A stretch of DNA of 63,775 bases from the NCBI GenBank assembly GCA_009926935.1, contig RFNZ01000010.1:1-63775 (forward strand). Reading direction: 5' to 3'. Positions 58,701 through 63,775 of this stretch are shown in pieces. Numbering within the stretch: position 1 is the first letter of the stretch; each line of letters starts with the position of its first letter. Both the position numbers and the translations under genes were made by a program. The notes beneath the pieces were generated by a model. It did not search any database. It was not told the origin of the DNA and saw only the letters and a program-made list of their open reading frames with translations. This DNA is from Pseudomonadota bacterium. GTDB lineage: Bacteria; Pseudomonadota; Alphaproteobacteria; Micavibrionales; UBA1664.

Positions 58701-59969
58701 TCCGAAAAAGCCTCCTACCGCGTTCCTTACGGCGCAAAACTTCTGGTCAAAACCGGCGAGAAAATCAAAGCCGGTGCCAAAATCGCCGAGTGGGATCCGT
58801 ACACACAGCCAATCATTACCGAGAAAGACGGTATCGCCCATTACTTCGACCTCGTGGATGGTACATCCGTGGTCGATCAGGTGGACGAAGCAACGGGTAT
58901 CGCTGCCAAAACGGTTGTGGACTGGCGTGCAATGCCAAAAGCCGGTGACCTCAAGCCGCGTATCTCGCTTCTCGATAAAAAGAAAGCGGTTATCACTCTG
59001 CCAAACGGCCTGCCTGCCAACTACTACATGTCGGTCGGCGCCATTCTCTCGGTCGAGAACGGTCAGGAAGTCAAAGCTGGTGACGTTATCGCACGTATCC
59101 CGCGCGAAACATCCAAAACCCGTGACATTACGGGCGGTCTCCCACGCGTGGCCGAGCTGTTTGAAGCGCGTCGTCCAAAAGACTTCGCGATTATTTCCGA
59201 GATCGATGGTTACGTCGAATTCGGCAAGGACTACAAAAATAAACGCCGCGTGATCGTGAACCCTGTCGATAAAAAGGCAGAGTCGAAGGAATACCTCATT
59301 CCAAAAGGCAAGCACATTACGGTGCAGGAAGGTGACTTCGTCCGCAAAGGCGATCAGTTGCTGGATGGCGCACTTGTGCCGCACGATATCTTGGATGTGA
59401 TGGGCGTTGAGGCTTTGGCCGACTACCTCGTCAACGAAATCCAGGACGTCTACCGCCTGCAGGGTGTTAAAATCAACGACAAGCACATCGAAACCATCTC
59501 GCGTCAGATGATGCAGAAGGTCGAAGTGACAAGCGTCGGCGATACGACATACCTCATGGGCGAACAGGTCGACCACGAAGACTTCGAAGCCATGAACCAG
59601 AAATTCATGGACGATGGTAAACGTCCGGCCACGGCGAAACCTATCTTGATGGGTATCACGAAAGCATCGCTCCAGACGCGCTCGTTCATCTCGGCCGCGT
59701 CCTTCCAGGAAACGACTCGCGTCCTGACCGAAGCCTCGACACAAGGCAAGGTCGATGCGCTTTACGGCCTCAAGGAAAACGTGATCGTCGGTCGCCTCAT
59801 TCCGGCCGGCACGGGTGCTTACGTCAACCGCGTCCGCAAAGTGGCCGCAGACCGCGACAAGGTGGCCTTGGCCGCCCAGCAGTCCGCGAACGCTGTCGAG
59901 GAGGGCGAGATGGCAGCTCTTCCGCCAGCCAACGAGGAAGCGCCAACGCCAAAACGCAAACGCGCCTAA
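55767..59969 (+). CDS. rpoC: RNA polymerase beta' subunit
   Basis: 1,400 residues. N-terminal zinc site [20 protein letters not shown], catalytic [16 protein letters not shown] near residue 460, bridge-helix and trigger-loop blocks ([20 protein letters not shown]), second zinc site with [22 protein letters not shown]. The C-terminus ends in PTPKRKRA. Full length and normal. Followed by a terminator. Confidence 0.98.
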   Translation: MNELMNLFGQVQGPQSFDAIRIAIASPEQVSAWSHGEVKKPETINYRTFKPERDGLFCARIFGPIKDYECLCGKYKRMKYKGIICEKCGVEVTLTKVRRERMGHIQLASPVAHIWFLKSLPSRIGLMMDMTLKDLEKVLYFESYVVTEPGMTPLKQFQLLTEDEFFSAQDEYGDENFRAGIGAEAIKEMLCAINLDEMKKNLEEELRDTTSEARRKKVVKQLQLVSNFIESGTRPEWMVMDVIPVLPPELRPLVPLDGGRFATSDLNDLYRRVINRNNRLKRLIELRAPDIIVRNEKRMLQESVDALFDNGRRGRVITGTNKRPLKSLSDMLKGKQGRFRQNLLGKRVDYSGRSVIVVGPELKLHQCGLPKKMALELFKPFIYHKLELYGLATTVKAAKRMVEKERPEVWDILEEVIREHPVLLNRAPTLHRLGIQAFEPTLIEGKAIQLHPLVCTAFNADFDGDQMAVHVPLSIEAQLEARVLMMSTNNILSPANGKPIIVPSQDIVLGLYYLSIMQEGLKGEGMAFGTMAEIHHALEAKVIQLHTKIKARVTSFNEKKEPVTSIVETTPGRMMLGELLPKHHKVPYGVINTILTKKEIQALIDVVYRHCGQKETVIFCDRMMKLGFRQACVAGISFGKDDLIIPEEKHTLINKAKDQVKEFEQQYLDGLITKGEKYNKVVDIWSHCTDEVATAMMKKISNIKAVGLNSVYMMAHSGARGSAAQIRQLAGMRGLMAKPSGEIIETPITSNFKEGLTVLEYFNSTHGARKGLADTALKTANSGYLTRRLVDVAQDVIVMERDCGTEDGLTLRAVIDGGDVIVPLTERVLGRHAAVNIVDPVGGKVIVKAGEEINEIAAEAIDTAGIDSVKVRSVLTCKTKIGVCGNCYGRDLARGTTVNIGEAVGVMAAQSIGEPGTQLTMRTFHIGGAAQKGAEQSSVEANLDGTLEIRNQNTVKNSDGVEIVMGRNMEVAIKDARGSEKASYRVPYGAKLLVKTGEKIKAGAKIAEWDPYTQPIITEKDGIAHYFDLVDGTSVVDQVDEATGIAAKTVVDWRAMPKAGDLKPRISLLDKKKAVITLPNGLPANYYMSVGAILSVENGQEVKAGDVIARIPRETSKTRDITGGLPRVAELFEARRPKDFAIISEIDGYVEFGKDYKNKRRVIVNPVDKKAESKEYLIPKGKHITVQEGDFVRKGDQLLDGALVPHDILDVMGVEALADYLVNEIQDVYRLQGVKINDKHIETISRQMMQKVEVTSVGDTTYLMGEQVDHEDFEAMNQKFMDDGKRPATAKPILMGITKASLQTRSFISAASFQETTRVLTEASTQGKVDALYGLKENVIVGRLIPAGTGAYVNRVRKVAADRDKVALAAQQSANAVEEGEMAALPPANEEAPTPKRKRA

Positions 59970-59984
59970 TCTGAAAAGATTTTC

Positions 59985-60014
59985 AAAAACCCCGCCGTCA
60001 AAAGCGGGGTTTTT
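59985..60014 (+). terminator. Intrinsic terminator after rpoC
   Basis: AAAAACCCCGC, 8-nt loop, GCGGGGTTTTT. Confidence 0.93.
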
Positions 60015-60019
60015 ACTCT

Positions 60020-60115
60020 CCCGTCACCCCCGCCTCCCATCTCCCGTCACCCCCGCGAAGGCGGGGGTCCAGAGCAATTGGAACTGGATGCCTGCTCGTA
60101 GGCGGGCATGACGAC
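60020..60115. repeat. CCCGTCACCCCCGCGAAGGCGGGGG-type palindromic repeat
   Basis: CGTCACCCCCGCGAAGGCGG, then a spacer containing AGCAATTGGAACTGGATGCC, then GTAGGCGGGCATGACGAC, preceded by a broken partial copy. This is the shape of a palindromic intergenic repeat widespread in Proteobacteria (GTCATCCCCGCGAAGGC...GGGAATGAC). Confidence 0.75.
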
Positions 60116-60160
60116 AAGAGAAAAGCTTCGCGCCTTCGTGGTTAACCTTTAAACCTCTCC

Positions 60161-60275
60161 TCGGCGCCTGAGGGCCCAGAAGATTTAAAGGGCCATTGAG
60201 GCCCCGCGAGCTAATGCGAGCGAAGCCAGAAGCGAGTGGAACGAGCGGCCCGGCGCCTGAGGGCCCAAAAAAACG
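60161..60275. repeat. Palindromic dispersed repeat element, copy C
   Basis: CGGCGCCTGAGGGCCC appears at both ends, the second time followed by AAAAAAACG as in copy A. Interior modules GGCCCCGCGAG and GCGAGTGGAACGAGCG are shared with copy B. It lies with the previous repeat in the 585-bp rpoC-rpsL gap, which otherwise holds the terminator, a promoter and the rpsL leader. Confidence 0.7.
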
Positions 60276-60318
60276 ATTCACCCCTGATTCAGAAAATTAA
60301 AAATCTGTAAATAACTTA

Positions 60319-60348
60319 TTGACTCGCATGAGTCGGTTGGGATATGTT
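60319..60348 (+). promoter_or_regulatory. Probable promoter of the rpsL operon
   Basis: TTGACT at 60319-60324, 18-bp spacer, TATGTT at 60343-60348, about 205 bp upstream of rpsL. Confidence 0.6.
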
Positions 60349-60424
60349 CCGCGCAAATATGAATTTCGACAGGACTGGTCGTGGCGCTAACCGTTTGAAA
60401 AAACAGTAAAAAGCGCTAAACACA

Positions 60425-60491
60425 GGACGAGAAGCTCACCCCGCGTCATGACACGCGACAAGCCCCGGTCTTCCGTAGTGGCTCGTTTTTT
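60425..60491 (+). promoter_or_regulatory. Structured rpsL leader with terminator-like end
   Basis: CGCGT-CATGAC-ACGCG hairpin inside an outer pairing ACGAG (60427-60431) with CTCGT (60482-60486), followed by a run of six T. This could act as an attenuator or ribosomal-protein binding site; the outer stem is short. Confidence 0.4.
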
Positions 60492-60554
60492 GTCGTTAGC
60501 AGGTTTGTTTTTGAAGTTCAGTCCACAGGTTTGTTAGTTAGCTAAGGAGCAAGA

Positions 60555-60926
60555 ATGCCAACCATATCGCAGCTCATTCGGAAACCGCGCACGGCGCAGG
60601 TCACCCGTAAGAAGAACCGCGCTCTTAAATCAAACCCGCAAAAACGCGGCGTTTGCACGCGTGTGTACACAACGACCCCTAAAAAGCCTAACTCGGCTCT
60701 TCGTAAGGTCGCAAAGGTACGCCTGACTTCCGGTTTCGAAGTTATCTGCTACATCCCGGGTGAGGGTCACAACCTTCAGGAACACTCGGTGGTTCTTGTT
60801 CGCGGCGGTCGTGTCAAAGACTTGCCTGGCGTTCGTTACACGATTGTCCGTGGTGCGTTGGATACTCAAGGCGTGAAAGACCGCAAGAAGTCCCGTTCCA
60901 AATACGGCGTTAAGAAAGGGAAGTAA
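60555..60926 (+). CDS. rpsL: 30S ribosomal protein S12
   Basis: 123 residues. [16 protein letters not shown] and [13 protein letters not shown] carry the two lysines whose change gives streptomycin resistance elsewhere; both are wild type here. AAGGAG lies before the ATG. First gene of the str operon, 2 bp before rpsG. Confidence 0.98.
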   Translation: MPTISQLIRKPRTAQVTRKKNRALKSNPQKRGVCTRVYTTTPKKPNSALRKVAKVRLTSGFEVICYIPGEGHNLQEHSVVLVRGGRVKDLPGVRYTIVRGALDTQGVKDRKKSRSKYGVKKGK

Positions 60927-60928
60927 TC

Positions 60929-61495
60929 ATGTCACGCAGACACTCAGCTGATAAACGCGAAGTTCTTCCAGATCCAAAGTTCAATGACATTGAACTGACC
61001 AAGTTCATGAACTCTCTCATGTACGATGGCAAAAAGTCAGTAGCCGAAAAAATCGTCTACGGCGCTCTCGATATCCTCGAGAAAAAGGCTGCCAACGCCA
61101 ATGAGAAAGACAAAGATAAAAAAGAAGATGACGACGACAAGTCGGGCTCAGGCTCGGCCACAACCACCTCGGGTGGCGCTGTTATCACCCACAAGGGTCT
61201 TCTTGTATTCTACAAGGCCCTCAAAAACGTGGCACCGCACCTTGAAGTGCGTTCACGCCGCGTCGGTGGTGCTACGTATCAGGTTCCTGTTGAAGTTCGT
61301 TTTGACCGTGCGCGTGCCCTGGCTCGCAAATGGCTCATCGACTCGGCACGCCGCCGTAGCGAAAAAACAATGATGGACCGTCTGGCTGGTGAAATTCTCG
61401 ATGCCTCGAACAACCGTGGCAACGCGAAAAAGAAACAGGAAGATACGCATAAAATGGCCGAAGCCAACAAGGCTTTCGCACACTTCCGCTGGTAA
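60929..61495 (+). CDS. rpsG: 30S ribosomal protein S7 with an acidic insertion
   Basis: 188 residues against about 156 normally. Conserved ends: [14 protein letters not shown] ([13 protein letters not shown]), [47 protein letters not shown]. Between the second and third conserved helices, residues about 54-88 are an extra low-complexity stretch: [20 protein letters not shown], then [17 protein letters not shown]. The reading frame is continuous through it. It should project from the S7 head surface. Assembly initiator of the 30S head. Confidence 0.96.
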   Translation: MSRRHSADKREVLPDPKFNDIELTKFMNSLMYDGKKSVAEKIVYGALDILEKKAANANEKDKDKKEDDDDKSGSGSATTTSGGAVITHKGLLVFYKALKNVAPHLEVRSRRVGGATYQVPVEVRFDRARALARKWLIDSARRRSEKTMMDRLAGEILDASNNRGNAKKKQEDTHKMAEANKAFAHFRW

Positions 61496-61515
61496 GCAAG
61501 GATATAGGATAGACA

Positions 61516-63630
61516 ATGGCTCAGGTACCTCTTCACCGTTATCGTAACATCGGCATCATGGCTCACATCGATGCAGGTAAAACGACGACCACGGAACGCG
61601 TTCTCTACTACACCGGCAAATCGCACAAAATTGGCGAAGTGCACGATGGCGCAGCGACGATGGACTGGATGGAACAGGAGCAGGAGCGCGGTATTACTAT
61701 TACCTCTGCTGCCACAACCGCCTACTGGACTGGCCCGGATAAAGAGCAATACCGCATCAACATCATCGATACTCCCGGCCACGTGGACTTCACGATCGAA
61801 GTCGAACGCTCGCTGAAAGTTCTTGATGGCGCGGTCTGCCTCCTCGATGGCAACCAGGGCGTTGAGCCACAAACCGAAACCGTCTGGCGCCAGGGCGACA
61901 AATACGTCGTACCCCGCATCATCTTCGCCAACAAGATGGACAAAATCGGCGCTGACTTCTTCATGTGCATCGACAGCGTGCAAAAACGCCTCGGCATCCA
62001 GCCGCTCGTTTTAACGCTGCCAATCGGTATCGAAACAACTTTCGCCGGTATCGTCGATCTTCTCAAAATGAAGGCCATCGTCTGGGATTCCGAGAACCTT
62101 GGCGCAACGTTCAGCGAGCAAGAGATTCCGGCTGACCTCCTCGAAAAAGCAAAAGAATACCGCGAGAAACTGATCGAGCGCGCCGTCGAGATGGATGACG
62201 CCGCAATGGAAGCCTACCTCGAAGGTAAAGAGCCAGATATGGCGACCCTCAAAGCCTGCATCCGCAAAGGCACGATCGCATCGAAAATCGTCCCGATGAT
62301 GTGCGGTTCCGCATTCAAAAACAAAGGTGTGCAACCTCTGCTTGATGCAGTTGTTGACTTCCTGCCATCGCCACTCGATAAGGGCGCCGTTAAAGGCAAG
62401 AAAATGTACTCCGATGAGGATGATACACGTAAGCCAAGCGCAGACGAACCATTCGCAGGCCTTGCCTTCAAGATCATGACCGACCCATTCGTCGGTACGC
62501 TCACCTTCGTCCGTATCTACTCGGGCAAGCTCGATGCTGGTTCTTACGCCATCAACTCGACCAAAGATAAAAAAGAGCGCATTGGCCGTATGCTCCTCAT
62601 GCATGCCAACAACCGCGAAGAGATCAAAACAGCCGAAGCGGGCGACATCGTCGCTCTCGTTGGCCTCAAGGATACGATTACAGGCGATACGCTCTGCGAC
62701 TCGGCCAAGCCAATCGTACTCGAGCGCATGGAGTTCCCGGAGCCGGTGATCGAAATCGCGATCGAACCAAAAACAAAAGCCGACCAAGAGAAAATGGGCG
62801 TGGCCTTGGCCAAGCTCGTTTCCGAAGATCCATCCTTCCGCGTCCAAACCGATCAGGAATCGGGCCAGACAATCATGAAAGGCATGGGCGAACTTCACCT
62901 CGATATTAAAGTCGATATCCTCAAGCGTACCTACGGCGTTGAAGCTAACGTTGGCGCACCTCAGGTCGCCTACCGCGAGACGATCACGAAGGCCGCTGAA
63001 ATCGATTACACGCACAAAAAGCAGTCTGGCGGTACCGGTCAGTTTGCACGCGTTATCATGACCTTCCGTCCAATTTCGCAGAGCGTCGATAAAGATCTGG
63101 AGAAGGGCGCAAACTTCAACTTCGTCAACTCCATCGTTGGCGGTTCCGTGCCTAAAGAATACATCCCCGGCGTTGTAAAAGGCCTCGAGGGTTGCAAGGA
63201 TAACGGTATCATTGCCGGCTTCCCTGTCATCGACTTCGAAGTCGAACTGACGGACGGCGCCTACCACGATGTTGACTCCTCGGCTCTCGCGTTCGAGATC
63301 GCAACCCGCGCCGCCTTCAAGGAAGGTATGGCAAAGGCCGGTCCTCAGCTCCTCGAGCCGATCATGAAGGTCGAAGTCGTAACACCGGAAGAATACATGG
63401 GCGATATCATCGGCGACCTCAACAGCCGCCGCGGTCAAATCGCCAACATGGAAGAACGTGGTAACGCCAAGGTTATTTCGGCCATGGTGCCTCTCGCGTC
63501 CATGTTCGGTTACATCAATTTGCTGCGTTCGATGTCTCAGGGTCGCGCTTCCTACTCGATGGTCTATGACCACTACGAGCCGGTGCCGAACCACATCGCC
63601 GACGAAGTTAAAAAGAAAATGGCTGCTTAA
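61516..63630 (+). CDS. fusA: Elongation factor G
   Basis: 704 residues. G1 [20 protein letters not shown]3 [17 protein letters not shown]4 [11 protein letters not shown], and domain IV-V blocks ([35 protein letters not shown]). GTP-driven translocation and ribosome recycling. Third gene of the str operon, 20 bp after rpsG. Confidence 0.98.
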   Translation: MAQVPLHRYRNIGIMAHIDAGKTTTTERVLYYTGKSHKIGEVHDGAATMDWMEQEQERGITITSAATTAYWTGPDKEQYRINIIDTPGHVDFTIEVERSLKVLDGAVCLLDGNQGVEPQTETVWRQGDKYVVPRIIFANKMDKIGADFFMCIDSVQKRLGIQPLVLTLPIGIETTFAGIVDLLKMKAIVWDSENLGATFSEQEIPADLLEKAKEYREKLIERAVEMDDAAMEAYLEGKEPDMATLKACIRKGTIASKIVPMMCGSAFKNKGVQPLLDAVVDFLPSPLDKGAVKGKKMYSDEDDTRKPSADEPFAGLAFKIMTDPFVGTLTFVRIYSGKLDAGSYAINSTKDKKERIGRMLLMHANNREEIKTAEAGDIVALVGLKDTITGDTLCDSAKPIVLERMEFPEPVIEIAIEPKTKADQEKMGVALAKLVSEDPSFRVQTDQESGQTIMKGMGELHLDIKVDILKRTYGVEANVGAPQVAYRETITKAAEIDYTHKKQSGGTGQFARVIMTFRPISQSVDKDLEKGANFNFVNSIVGGSVPKEYIPGVVKGLEGCKDNGIIAGFPVIDFEVELTDGAYHDVDSSALAFEIATRAAFKEGMAKAGPQLLEPIMKVEVVTPEEYMGDIIGDLNSRRGQIANMEERGNAKVISAMVPLASMFGYINLLRSMSQGRASYSMVYDHYEPVPNHIADEVKKKMAA

Positions 63631-63667
63631 TCAGCAAGATAAACAAAGAGATTGAAGGAGTAGTAAA

Positions 63668-63775
63668 ATGTCGAAAGAAAAATTTGAACGGAACAAGCCG
63701 CACGTCAACATTGGCACGATTGGTCACGTTGACCACGGTAAGACATCGCTGACGGCAGCGATCACGAAGGTATTG
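63668..63775 (+). CDS. tuf: Elongation factor Tu, N-terminal part
   Basis: 36 codons before the right edge: [20 protein letters not shown] then [16 protein letters not shown], with the G1 loop [17 protein letters not shown] ribosome site lies 8 bp before the ATG. The rest lies outside the window. Confidence 0.97.
   Translation, partial: MSKEKFERNKPHVNIGTIGHVDHGKTSLTAAITKVL

Noticed and set aside
62011..63594. 527-codon minus-strand frame opposite fusA
   Set aside because: Shadow of a GC-biased, highly expressed gene; no ribosome site or motif.

Overview
The window looks like the chromosome of a moderately GC-rich alphaproteobacterium. The signs are a large 1,596-residue NAD-glutamate dehydrogenase, a hemC-hemD-mitofilin-hemY operon divergent from tsaD-gpsA, MlaE/MlaF, a GTG-started UbiA, and the L11-L1-L10-L7/L12-rpoB-rpoC-S12-S7-EF-G-Tu block. 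I cannot fix the genus; a free-living or predatory/host-associated lineage of the Micavibrio or Rhodospirillales type is only a guess. Genes are tightly packed, with many ATGA overlaps.

Layout. 1-4558: the 3' end of a Dot/Icm-like type IVB secretion locus (IcmD-like tail, IcmJ/DotN, IcmB/DotO, one unknown membrane protein). A small palindromic element there is flanked by two copies of the end of icmJ. 4611-13275: FkbM methyltransferase, ubiquinone hydroxylase, YggS, MscL, tRNA-Ala(GGC), a HAF-repeat autotransporter-like protein, an envelope glycosylation operon (GT39, LAB_N, GT2) and a SRAP protein. 13365-25257: NAD-GDH, an unknown 431-residue protein, UbiA, RsmE, MAPEG, TldD, TerD and GuaA. 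25246-33229: an AT-rich integrative island inserted in the 3' end of guaA, bounded by a 13-bp direct repeat, with an integrase beside the left end. It carries a three-gene operon with a ribbon-helix-helix protein, a ParB-like protein, a second catalytic-only recombinase, small membrane proteins, an XRE regulator, a decayed XRE copy, unknown genes and a candidate structured RNA. 33231-39755: a membrane gene touching the island end, a repeat-rich spacer, BLUF protein, lipoprotein, ThrC, peroxiredoxin, YqgE, MlaE, MlaF and an AT-rich unknown gene. 39757-48008: heme operon, TsaD, GpsA, two tandem paralogous membrane proteins and a 52-residue protein. 48102-63775: ribosomal protein and RNA polymerase operons.

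How the genes work together. The last region is the core gene-expression block, with a sigma70-like promoter and an L10 leader before rplJ, an L7/L12-rpoB hairpin, and a second promoter plus structured leader before rpsL. Its oddities are a YciI-like gene and a 46-codon membrane-protein gene between rpoB and rpoC, an acidic insertion inside ribosomal protein S7, and a shared leader hairpin before rplK and rplJ. The heme operon makes uroporphyrinogen III; MlaE/MlaF move phospholipid across the envelope; LAB_N, GT39 and GT2 probably decorate lipid A or another lipid-linked glycan.

The most promising places for something undescribed are the guaA island, the palindromic element that duplicated the icmJ tail, and the genes wedged between rpoB and rpoC. 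No rRNA, CRISPR array or insertion sequence was seen.
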